From Candidatus Latescibacterota bacterium (GTDB taxonomy: Bacteria; JAAXHH01; JABIQT01), in assembly GCA_018667995.1 (NCBI GenBank), contig JABIQT010000791.1, forward strand, positions 1-7,366: a stretch of DNA of 7,366 nucleotides, in the 5' to 3' direction. The position numbers and the translations under genes are program-made. Below the pieces are notes generated by a model. That model ran no database searches, was not told where the DNA came from, and was given only the letters and a program-made list of their open reading frames with translations. This document shows positions 1-6,390 of this stretch, one piece after another; position 1 is the first letter of the stretch; every line of letters begins with the position of its first letter.

Positions 1-2
1 AA

Positions 3-788
3 CGTTTCAGATTTGACCTTTCAGGTTTTCTTGTCCGTCCGGGTATTCTCGATCCCAATGACATATCAGCCATCGTTGAACAGATACGCCGGATCAAGCA
101 AGAACCCGAAAGCCTCCCTCCCGAACACAGCGACGTGCCAGGCGGACCATCGAGCGTGTTGATCGATCATCCTAAGGTAATCGATGTACTCGAGGATATC
201 ATTGGACCGGATATTCGCCTCGAGAACTGCACCTGTGTCTGGCGCGAGAAGGGCGAAGCCCATGGCGATCTTCACGGTGGAGGTCCCTCGCAATGGAATC
301 CTATTTTTGGCTATCGTGTACAGGGCGAGAAGATATACGCAGGCATGGTTCGCGTTATTTTTGAACTAACGGATATCGAGCTGGACGATCAGAGTACCCA
401 CTTTATATCGGGCAGTCATAAATCGAACTTTCCAATGCATGCAGACCATCTCTCACTTGAACAGGGCAAGCGCAGCCCATTTCTGATGAGTTACGCCTGT
501 CCAGCCGGTAGCGCCGTGTTCTTTACAGAGAATTTGTGCCACGCTGGGCCTGTGTGGCAGAAAGAGACACCAAGGGTCGCTGTATTGAATGCCTATTCCC
601 ATCTCGCAACAAACTGGCATCGACTCAAAACCCCTCCTGCCGTGATAAACGGTCTTCCGAGATCGAAGCAGGCTTATTTTCGTGAGCCCTGGATCGCCGA
701 CTTCAGAACGAAACCAGCCACGCACAACACGGTGAATCGTTTCCTGGATAACGACGAGTGCCCGATCGATTCGGATACCCAGCCGTAG
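3..788 (+). CDS. Phytanoyl-CoA dioxygenase (PhyH) family oxygenase, 5'-partial
   Basis: Predicted cytoplasmic Fe(II)/2-oxoglutarate-dependent oxygenase, which would couple 2-oxoglutarate decarboxylation to hydroxylation of an unknown small molecule. The frame is open from base 3 to the TAG at 786-788 (261 visible codons). The GTG at 135 is internal, because codons before it encode a PhyH-like N-terminus (FDLSGFLVRPGILDP at about codons 5-19), so only a few residues are probably missing off the left edge. The iron-binding HxD is HGD at visible residues 87-89, inside GEAHGDLHGG. A GSHK turn follows at about 137-140. The distal iron ligand is His180 (CHAG), and Arg191, eleven residues later, is the expected 2-oxoglutarate carboxylate binder. 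Fold and cofactor set are therefore complete. It is convergent with the minus-strand operon and so belongs to a different transcript. It is from a different PhyH subfamily than the one at 3486-4256. The substrate cannot be told from sequence; 'phytanoyl-CoA' is only the family name. Confidence 0.9.
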   Translation, partial: RFRFDLSGFLVRPGILDPNDISAIVEQIRRIKQEPESLPPEHSDVPGGPSSVLIDHPKVIDVLEDIIGPDIRLENCTCVWREKGEAHGDLHGGGPSQWNPIFGYRVQGEKIYAGMVRVIFELTDIELDDQSTHFISGSHKSNFPMHADHLSLEQGKRSPFLMSYACPAGSAVFFTENLCHAGPVWQKETPRVAVLNAYSHLATNWHRLKTPPAVINGLPRSKQAYFREPWIADFRTKPATHNTVNRFLDNDECPIDSDTQP

Positions 789-812
789 CGCGATTCCTCC
801 TATGAACGCGAT

Positions 813-840
813 GGCACTGATGGATATCATCAAGATTGCC
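813..840. other. Imperfect hairpin downstream of the PhyH stop
   Basis: TGATG (818-822) pairs with CATCA (828-832) around a GATAT loop. GGCA (813-816) can extend it by pairing with TGCC (837-840) across an uneven internal loop. It sits 25 bp after the plus-strand stop. There is no downstream T-tract, so it could stabilise a 3' end rather than terminate transcription, or it could be chance. Confidence 0.25.
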
Positions 841-861
841 ACAGGTATATGTCATTTATTA

Positions 862-879
862 CCCCAAGGCTTAATGGGG
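862..879. terminator. Possible weak bidirectional terminator
   Basis: CCCCA (862-866) and TGGGG (875-879) form a 5-bp GC-rich stem with an 8-base loop, midway between the two converging genes. Read on the minus strand it is followed by TAATAAAT, which is AT-rich but not a real U-tract. On the plus strand the sequence after it is mixed. Position favours a terminator; sequence support is weak. Confidence 0.25.
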
Positions 880-903
880 CAGACACATCAATATGATACG
901 CAT

Positions 904-925
904 AGAGATGCAGTACGCGATCTCT
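904..925. other. Short inverted repeat near the operon 3' end
   Basis: AGAGAT (904-909) is the reverse complement of ATCTCT (920-925), with a 10-base loop. An alternative pairing, TGCAG (909-913) with CTGCA (924-928), is also possible. It lies about 45 bp past the end of the minus-strand operon. No T-run follows, so any role in 3'-end formation is speculative. Confidence 0.2.
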
Positions 926-968
926 GCACCTTTGGATCGGACTTTCGTTCAAATCTCCGCCAATGATC

Positions 969-2186
969 CTAAGGCCGGACTACGCTTCCGTCTGCCCGTC
1001 TGTCCTCCGCCGCTGGCCGCGGCCTGGCAACCTCAGCCGGATCCAACAGTGCGGTGGCCCTTTCCTCGTGTATGTCGATGCCTAGCCCCGGCGCATCGTT
1101 CGCATACAGGTGCCCACCTTCAAGTACTGCATGTCCCGGGAATGCGTCATATTCCTCCGACCTGAAGTGATTCTCCTCCTGAATGCCAAAGCTCCAACTT
1201 GCCATGTCGAGATGAACCGCCGCCATCTGGTTGACTGGATCGTTATCACCGCCTTCCTGCCATGCGGTGTTTACACCAAATGCTTCACAGAGTGCCGCGA
1301 TCTTGCGGCAGGGGGTGATGCCACCGGCTTTCGACACCCTTACGCGAATGTAGTCAATCAAACGCTCTGAGATCAGTGGTAACCACTCCTGCGGATTGAC
1401 AAATAGTTCTCCCATGGCTTGCGGAGTCGTGCATTGTTCACGAATCAAACGAAACCACGCTATCTGTTCCGGCGAAAGTACATCTTCAAGAAAGAATAGA
1501 TCATAGGGTTCGAGCCGCTTGGACAGCGTCACTGCAGATTGTGGACGCAGATGCTCGTGGACATCGTGGGTGAGTTTCGGTTCGGGACCAAGTCTGGATC
1601 GAAGCGCTTCGAACATCTCTGGAATCATACGGATGTAAGCCTCATCGTCGAATGCCGGCTGCTGTCCCCAGGCATTTCGAGGGCGAACTGCTTTCTCCGG
1701 GGGAACAAAGCCGCCACCACCATAGCCTCCCAACTGGCAACGTACCACCGGATATCCTTCCTCCAGATACATCCTGATTTCCTGCTCAAGGGAATCGATA
1801 TCGGCACCACCAGCGTGGGCATAGCAGGGCACCGCCGAACGACAGGCTCCGCCGAGGAGCTGGTAAACAGGCAGGTTCGCTTCTTTTCCTTTGATGTCCC
1901 ATAGCGCCATGTCAATGCCGCCCAACGCGGTGTTGGTCAGGGCACCGTTCCGCCAGTACGCCACCGAGTACATAGTCTGCCAGATATTCTCAATCTGTGC
2001 AACGTCGCGGCCAATCAGCTGAGGTGCTATCAGATCTTCGATCGTGTCTATGACGGCCTTAGGATGGTAGTGGTCACTGGCAGAGCCAATGCCATACAAG
2101 CCGGGTTGGTCGGTCAGCACCTTGACGATGGTCCATGTCCCGTTGATTCGGGTTCTTATGCATCGAACTTCTGTGATCTTTGCCAT
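969..2186 (-). CDS. Enolase-superfamily dehydratase, mannonate dehydratase/RspA subgroup
   Basis: Predicted cytoplasmic Mg2+-dependent acid-sugar dehydratase-like enzyme of 405 aa, the usual length for this subgroup. Residues 1 to about 115 form the capping domain (ALWDIKGKEANLPVYQLLGG at 94-113), followed by the barrel. Asp208 and His210 (HDVHEHL) supply the first metal ligand and the subgroup's catalytic His. Glu234 (FLEDVLSPEQ) and Glu260 (MGELF) are the other two metal ligands. Arg149 (VVRCQ) matches the Arg of the Tyr/Arg dyad, but the partner Tyr is not obvious. Arg281 in YIRVRVS precedes the GGITP turn. At the end of strand 7 the usual TAWH is TAWQ (Gln310), while Asp314 four residues later is kept. 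The Pro/Arg-rich C-terminus ends in DGSVVRP and lacks the Trp that often closes family members. It is the last gene of the operon, 18 bp after the previous stop. D-mannonate or D-gluconate dehydration is the family activity; actual activity is uncertain because of Gln310. Confidence 0.92.
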   Translation of the reverse strand: MAKITEVRCIRTRINGTWTIVKVLTDQPGLYGIGSASDHYHPKAVIDTIEDLIAPQLIGRDVAQIENIWQTMYSVAYWRNGALTNTALGGIDMALWDIKGKEANLPVYQLLGGACRSAVPCYAHAGGADIDSLEQEIRMYLEEGYPVVRCQLGGYGGGGFVPPEKAVRPRNAWGQQPAFDDEAYIRMIPEMFEALRSRLGPEPKLTHDVHEHLRPQSAVTLSKRLEPYDLFFLEDVLSPEQIAWFRLIREQCTTPQAMGELFVNPQEWLPLISERLIDYIRVRVSKAGGITPCRKIAALCEAFGVNTAWQEGGDNDPVNQMAAVHLDMASWSFGIQEENHFRSEEYDAFPGHAVLEGGHLYANDAPGLGIDIHEERATALLDPAEVARPRPAAEDRRADGSVVRP

Positions 2187-2197
2187 GACGTATGAGT

Positions 2198-2201
2198 CTC
2201 C
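2198..2201 (-). promoter_or_regulatory. Ribosome binding site, terminal enolase-fold gene
   Basis: Read on the minus strand this is GGAG, 11 bases before the ATG at 2186-2184 and within the 18-bp gap after the preceding TAG. The spacing is slightly long but supports this start and separate re-initiation. Confidence 0.6.
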
Positions 2202-2204
2202 ATT

Positions 2205-3464
2205 CTACGCTTCGAAAATGGGCCAATCTGTTTCCTGCAGTCGTGTCCAGGTTGTATCAAACCGTTCCGATCCGTCGTCTTCCCATTCATTTAGCATGAT
2301 GTGCGGTGCGAATGCGTCATCGACCCCTTGCTTCATCAACCGTTCAGCTTGAGGTAGATTCCGATAAAGGTGTTCCACCCCCCCGGGCAAGGTGACGACG
2401 GTGATATGCCGTGGCCATACGAGGGGTTGTTCGCGGCTAAAGCGATCGATGGCGCTGTCATCGAGGCGAATCCCAAGTCCGGGACCATCGGGCACCTTCA
2501 TGAGTCCCCGCTGTATGGTATGATCTACCTCGATCAGGTCGTCCACATAGGTATGGCTTGCCGTAACGCCCGGCAGTGTAGCCGTCGGAATGGCGGCGCC
2601 CAACTGAAGCGCGAATGCGGTTGTGATGCCGGTACCCACATATTGAAGCAAAATAGGCGTATTGGCTGCTGCAAAGGTCCAGGCTGCGGCCAGTGCATTA
2701 CCGATAGATTCGTGACTGCATAACGCGCCGTCGAAATCGCCTGCTCGTAGTCCGGCCCACGGTCCGGACGGTTCTCTGGCTGCAGGTCTACAGGTCACTC
2801 TGACGCCATGCAGATAAAATGGGATACGGATTTCTGTGTGAAGGCGCCTCCATCCTACTATATCTGAAGCGAAGATTGGCTCTTCCACACCCTTTACGAC
2901 AGGGAATTTCTCCAGTTCGCGTAGCAGCGGAAGTGCCTTCTCGTAGGAGATCAACGCCCCATTGAAGTCGTACTCAATCCGGAAATCATCGGGTACAGCA
3001 GATTGAATCGCCTCTGTCTGTTCCAACACGTCATAGAAGGCACGGGCCTTGCATTTTAATCCACGATATCCGCGGTCATAGGCAGTCTGTACTTCCCTTG
3101 CCGACTCTTCGGGGGACATGCAGGGCATCCACCATCCCATGGACACCCACTGCCGGACCTGTTGCCCCATCAGTTTCCAGGCGGGTAGGCCAAGTTGCTT
3201 ACCCATCAAATCATAGCACCCCATATCCAAGTTGAATGTGCCGTTACCCATGACGTGATCAAACGGATCCGTACCGAGGTAAGTGTCCAACTGGCTTTGG
3301 GAGAAGGGAGGACCGATATTCTCGCATATGCCGATGTGTTCAGAATCCGTGTGAAATCTGTACACGGTTACCTCTTCTGTCATACCGAAGTGGTAAAAGG
3401 CCTTTCGTATCCGGTCTTCGTATGGCACCCAGAGGGTGATGGGTTCGATCTCTGTGATCCGCAT
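2205..3464 (-). CDS. Divergent enolase-superfamily (mandelate racemase/muconate lactonizing-like) protein
   Basis: A 419-aa protein with an enolase-type capping domain (1 to about 100, with DMGCYDLMGKQLGLPAWKLMG at about 80-100) and a barrel. The KxK pair on strand 2 is Lys137/Lys139 (GLKCKAR), the usual acid/base position. Asp166 (EYDFNGA) and Glu194 (GVEEPI) fit metal ligands one and two. The third carboxylate is expected after IPFYL, but the sequence there is HG (His219). A long Pro/Arg-rich loop (about 221-242) follows, then DFDGALCSHES and LQYVGTGITTAFA (273-285). After the normal end of the fold (DGPGLGIRLDD, 326-336) there is an extra tail of about 80 residues rich in Trp, Asp and Glu. 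The gene lies between the PhyH oxygenase (21-bp gap) and the second enolase-fold gene (18-bp gap). The family includes racemases, cycloisomerases and sugar-acid dehydratases. The reaction here cannot be assigned, and unusual or lost chemistry is possible. Confidence 0.88.
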   Translation of the reverse strand: MRITEIEPITLWVPYEDRIRKAFYHFGMTEEVTVYRFHTDSEHIGICENIGPPFSQSQLDTYLGTDPFDHVMGNGTFNLDMGCYDLMGKQLGLPAWKLMGQQVRQWVSMGWWMPCMSPEESAREVQTAYDRGYRGLKCKARAFYDVLEQTEAIQSAVPDDFRIEYDFNGALISYEKALPLLRELEKFPVVKGVEEPIFASDIVGWRRLHTEIRIPFYLHGVRVTCRPAAREPSGPWAGLRAGDFDGALCSHESIGNALAAAWTFAAANTPILLQYVGTGITTAFALQLGAAIPTATLPGVTASHTYVDDLIEVDHTIQRGLMKVPDGPGLGIRLDDSAIDRFSREQPLVWPRHITVVTLPGGVEHLYRNLPQAERLMKQGVDDAFAPHIMLNEWEDDGSERFDTTWTRLQETDWPIFEA

Positions 3465-3470
3465 AGTTGT

Positions 3471-3475
3471 TCCTT
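3471..3475 (-). promoter_or_regulatory. Ribosome binding site, divergent enolase-fold gene
   Basis: Minus-strand AAGGA sits 6 bases before the ATG at 3464-3462, inside the 21-bp gap after the PhyH stop. The near-ideal spacing fixes this start. Confidence 0.75.
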
Positions 3476-3485
3476 AATGAGTGCT

Positions 3486-4256
3486 CTAAAGCACCACGGG
3501 TTCGGTTCGCTTGTTGTTCTCAACAAACCGGACTGCATTGCCCCAGAGCTTCGAACCATCTTCGGTATATATGGGACTACCTGAATACTGGGTTAGATAC
3601 ACGCGTCTCATTTGATCGGTTGTGTTGGCGCCACTGCGGTGAAATGTCACACTCGTGAATACGGCAAGACTACCGGCAGGGACTATTACAGGTACGCCCG
3701 GATCATCGCCGAAGTAGCCGACCTTGTCATTCGACCCCTGCTCTACTACATGATCCTCACGTGTCCGCGTGCCGGCCCGTGAAAAGGGCAGGACGTAGAC
3801 GGTGCCATTTTCCTCGGACATATCGTCCAGGGCACACCAGCAGCTCATATATGGGGTGTGATCGTATCCCACATAGCCAGAATCCTGATGCCATGAGAAT
3901 TTCATGCCGACTTCGGCACCTTTGACGACATACTGCTCCCAGAATAGATAAGCTTCTGGCCCCAAGGTGGCACGGCACACCTCGGCCATCAGATCACTGA
4001 ATATGTAATCCTTCAACCGTTCGTTCTGCTTGTGCTGATCCGAGATGAAATACCGTTTGCCCATATGAGTGATGCCCCGCTGATTGTCCTCTCTTCGTGA
4101 CAATTCTGCGTCTTCCTTCTCGATATAATGCTGGCACTCCTCTCGTAACATAGTGAGATGATGATCGGGTACGACTCCCTCAAGGATGAAGTATCCTTCT
4201 TCCCGGTACTGTTCACGCTGTTCAGAGGAAATCACATAATCGACGGTAGAGGACAT
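3486..4256 (-). CDS. Phytanoyl-CoA dioxygenase (PhyH) family oxygenase
   Basis: Complete 256-aa Fe(II)/2-oxoglutarate oxygenase, predicted cytoplasmic with no signal peptide or membrane segment. The N-terminus has the family pattern of a helix leading to GYFILEGVVPDHHL (21-34). The iron-binding HxD is His123-Gln-Asp125 (FSWHQDSGY). NGTVYVLPFSR (150-160) corresponds to the usual 'NG..wv.PGSH' turn, with FSR replacing GSH. The distal ligand is His206 (VTFHRSG), and Arg217, eleven residues later, is the expected 2-oxoglutarate anchor. All cofactor residues are present, so an active enzyme is likely. It follows the DppC-type permease by 27 bp and precedes the enolase-fold gene by 21 bp, so it is probably co-transcribed with the importer and may act on the imported solute. 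The two PhyH proteins in the window share only the motif framework, not obvious sequence similarity. Substrate unknown. Confidence 0.93.
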   Translation of the reverse strand: MSSTVDYVISSEQREQYREEGYFILEGVVPDHHLTMLREECQHYIEKEDAELSRREDNQRGITHMGKRYFISDQHKQNERLKDYIFSDLMAEVCRATLGPEAYLFWEQYVVKGAEVGMKFSWHQDSGYVGYDHTPYMSCWCALDDMSEENGTVYVLPFSRAGTRTREDHVVEQGSNDKVGYFGDDPGVPVIVPAGSLAVFTSVTFHRSGANTTDQMRRVYLTQYSGSPIYTEDGSKLWGNAVRFVENNKRTEPVVL

Positions 4257-4263
4257 ACAGTAT

Positions 4264-4267
4264 CTCC
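4264..4267 (-). promoter_or_regulatory. Ribosome binding site, PhyH gene
   Basis: Minus-strand GGAG lies 7 bases before the ATG at 4256-4254, in the 27-bp gap after the permease stop. It supports this start over later Met codons. Confidence 0.75.
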
Positions 4268-4283
4268 GTTCTTGGATAGTTGC

Positions 4284-5390
4284 TCAGTTTGCATACGGAT
4301 CGGCAGCATCTCTTAGGGCGTCACCTAGAAAGTTGAAGGCAATCACAACAAGGAGCACCGGTACTGCTGGATATAACAACCAGGGATAGTGGAGCAAGAC
4401 GGTAACGCGTTGTGCTTCTTCCAGAAGGACGCCCCAACTTGTCATCGGTGGTCTGATTCCCAGTCCAAGGAAACTCAATGCGGTTTCCCCCAGGATCATG
4501 CCTGGTATCGCCAGCGTAGCTATGACGATGATATGACTGTAACAGCCGGGTAGCAGATGTCGGGTGATGATATACCAATGGCTGGCCCCGGCCGCCAGAG
4601 CGGCCAGAGCAAACTCCTGTTCTCTATAGACCAGCACTTTGCCACGAATCTCACGAGCTAATCCACCCCAGCTCACAATCGAGAGGATGATCGTTATGCC
4701 CAGATACGTCTCGATACTGGTCCAGCCGGCCGGCACCGCTGCTCCCAGTGCCATCCATAGGGGAATCGGCGGAAAGGAAGCCAAAAGTTCTACAATACGT
4801 TGAATGAGGTGATCCATCCAGCCCCCGAAATAGCCGGAAACTGTGCCCAGCAGGGAACCCAGGATAAGACTCAGGAACACACCGACAAGACCTATCGACA
4901 TAGAGACACGAGCCCCAAAAATGATGCGCGATAACAGATCTCTACCCATCCTGTCCGTACCAAGTAAGAAGAAGGGACCCTCAGAACCAAGCAGATGTCG
5001 ATTTCCATTATTGTCCATAAAGAGGAACGATACGGGAAAAATGGTCTTGGTATCGATAGCGAACTCCATTTCGAGCGTTTCCACATTACGTATAGTCTGA
5101 ATACCGTAGACATAGAACCCATGTTCTATAGAAAGGTGGAGTGATTGAGGCGGGACATGGCGTACCAGAACGTCGACGTCATTGTAATGATAAGGAGCTA
5201 CAAAGGGCGCTCCCACAGCAATGGTATAGCAGACAATCAACAATGCTCCCGCTACCATCCCCATGCGGTTCTTGCGAAATCTACGCCAGATCAGTTGCCG
5301 ATAGCTCAGAACACCTGCCTCATCCTGCTGAGCAGGAGAGCCATTGATGGGGTCTATCTGGTATGCAGGTGCCGGGAGACCGTCAGTCAT
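4284..5390 (-). CDS. ABC importer permease, DppC/OppC family
   Basis: Inner-membrane permease subunit of a dipeptide/oligopeptide-type ABC importer, 368 aa. A charged cytoplasmic N-terminus contains the OppC-type segment LIWRRFRKNRMGM (33-45), followed by TM1 at about 44-66. The family signature LGTDRMGRDLLSRIIFGAR is at 143-161. The remaining helices are near 162-184, 202-218, 228-244, 284-305 and 337-356. The EAA loop that docks the ATPase is FALAALAAGASHWYIITRHL (260-279), and FLGLGIRPP at 307-315 is also typical. The segment between TM1 and LGTD (about 67-142) is longer than in ordinary DppC proteins and accounts for the extra length. Its start overlaps the stop of the DppB-type gene by 8 nt (ATGACTGA on the minus strand), implying translational coupling and a heterodimer. 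No ATPase gene follows; the next gene is a PhyH oxygenase. Solute specificity is set by the binding protein and is unknown. Confidence 0.95.
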   Translation of the reverse strand: MTDGLPAPAYQIDPINGSPAQQDEAGVLSYRQLIWRRFRKNRMGMVAGALLIVCYTIAVGAPFVAPYHYNDVDVLVRHVPPQSLHLSIEHGFYVYGIQTIRNVETLEMEFAIDTKTIFPVSFLFMDNNGNRHLLGSEGPFFLLGTDRMGRDLLSRIIFGARVSMSIGLVGVFLSLILGSLLGTVSGYFGGWMDHLIQRIVELLASFPPIPLWMALGAAVPAGWTSIETYLGITIILSIVSWGGLAREIRGKVLVYREQEFALAALAAGASHWYIITRHLLPGCYSHIIVIATLAIPGMILGETALSFLGLGIRPPMTSWGVLLEEAQRVTVLLHYPWLLYPAVPVLLVVIAFNFLGDALRDAADPYAN

Positions 5391-6369
5391 AGCGTATCCT
5401 TGGATCCACCCATGCCAAGGCTATATCGGCTAGTAGATTTCCGATGACCAGAAGAATGCTGAACATCATCAAGAGCGTGCCCGCCAGGTAGATATCCTCG
5501 TTCATGAGACTTCGTAATAATAGCGGGCCCACCGTTGGTAGCCCGAGCACAATAGAGACAATCGTGGATCCGGAGAGAATACCAGGCAGGCTCATTCCCA
5601 GAATACTAATCAAGGGGTTAATAGCAATCCGTACGGCATGCTTAACCACAACCACGCTTTCACGGAGCCCCTTTGCACGCGCCGTCTGGACGAATGGCTG
5701 CCCGAGCACGTCGAGTAGATTGCCTCTCATGATGCGCATTAACCCCGCGGTGCCGTTTAGACCGACTACGATAACAGGGATCCACAGGTGCTTTAACAGG
5801 TCTACGAATTTGCCCCAAGTCCATGGTGCTCCTTCATACGTGGCAGAAAAGAGTCCGAAAAGAGGCACACCAAAAACCTGAAATACGAATACCATCAGCG
5901 CGAGAGCCACAAGGAAGGCAGGAATTGACATACCTACAAAGCTGAGAAAAGTAAGTGCGTGATCCGTCCAGTGGTATTGCCGGGCGGCAGAATAGATACC
6001 GAGCGGTATGGCCACGATATAGGTAAAAACCAGGGACCCGATAGAGATCAATAATGTATATCCGAGACGCTCCCAGATGAGCTCATTCACCTCACGCTCA
6101 TACTCAAAAGATTCGCCGAAGTCACCTATTACGAACCCGGAAATCCAGTTGTAATACTGATTCCACATCGGTTTGTCGAGTCCGTAACGAACACGTAATT
6201 CGACTACTCTGGCCATGGAGCTACTGTCACCGAACTGCTGCTCTAACTCCTGGATCTTTCGATCAAGGAAATCACCCTCGGGCAACTGGATGATAAAGAA
6301 TCCGATCACAGATATTGCGAGGAGTGTCGGAACCGCCATGAGCAGACGACGGAAAATATAGGAAATCAT
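5383..6369 (-). CDS. ABC importer permease, DppB/OppB family
   Basis: Inner-membrane permease of 328 aa, normal for DppB/OppB proteins. It opens with the classic MISYIFRRLLMAVPTLLAIS and TM1 at about 9-29. A periplasmic segment follows with the family elements LRVRYGLDKPMWNQYYNWI (58-76) and GDFGESF (82-88). Further helices lie near 104-127, 139-165, 193-212, 252-274 and 294-316. The EAA loop contacting the ATPase is FVQTARAKGLRESVVVVKHA (226-245), and the protein ends in the canonical DPRIRYD. It pairs with the DppC-type permease, whose start overlaps its stop by 8 nt. The gap from the binding-protein gene is 21 bp. The Shine-Dalgarno is poor: only a GAG about 6 bases before ATG, so translation may depend on coupling to the upstream gene. 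Confidence 0.95.
   Translation of the reverse strand: MISYIFRRLLMAVPTLLAISVIGFFIIQLPEGDFLDRKIQELEQQFGDSSSMARVVELRVRYGLDKPMWNQYYNWISGFVIGDFGESFEYEREVNELIWERLGYTLLISIGSLVFTYIVAIPLGIYSAARQYHWTDHALTFLSFVGMSIPAFLVALALMVFVFQVFGVPLFGLFSATYEGAPWTWGKFVDLLKHLWIPVIVVGLNGTAGLMRIMRGNLLDVLGQPFVQTARAKGLRESVVVVKHAVRIAINPLISILGMSLPGILSGSTIVSIVLGLPTVGPLLLRSLMNEDIYLAGTLLMMFSILLVIGNLLADIALAWVDPRIRYD
5397..5400 (-). promoter_or_regulatory. Ribosome binding site, DppC-type gene
   Basis: Minus-strand AGGA lies 6 bases before the ATG at 5390-5388, inside the last codons of the upstream permease gene. It supports independent or coupled initiation at the overlapping start. Confidence 0.7.
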
Positions 6370-6390
6370 GGAAGCTCGATATGATGTATA

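Larger units (their letters stand above)
789..968. other. Convergent intergenic gap
   Basis: This 180-bp stretch separates the ends of two converging genes. No convincing gene is seen. It contains three short inverted repeats (813-840, 862-879, 904-925), but none is followed by a clear T-run on either strand, so ordinary intrinsic terminators are not well supported. Transcripts from both sides probably end here. Confidence 0.6.

Noticed and set aside
135-788. Shorter PhyH gene starting at GTG 135
   Set aside because: The frame is open back to the left edge and the upstream codons encode a PhyH-like N-terminus, so 135 is an internal codon.
818-832. TGATGGATATCATCA as a possible operator for a regulator
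   Set aside because: It lies downstream of both genes in a convergent gap with no promoter, so an operator role has no support.
453-842. Minus-strand open frame of 129 codons beginning with a hydrophobic stretch
   Set aside because: It is antisense to the well-supported PhyH gene, has no family motifs, and follows from codon bias in the real frame.
802-966. Small plus-strand open frame of 54 codons in the convergent gap, starting ATGAACGCG
   Set aside because: No Shine-Dalgarno sequence precedes it (the nearby purine-rich stretch is on the other strand), the product resembles nothing I recognise, and it spans the hairpins expected between converging genes.
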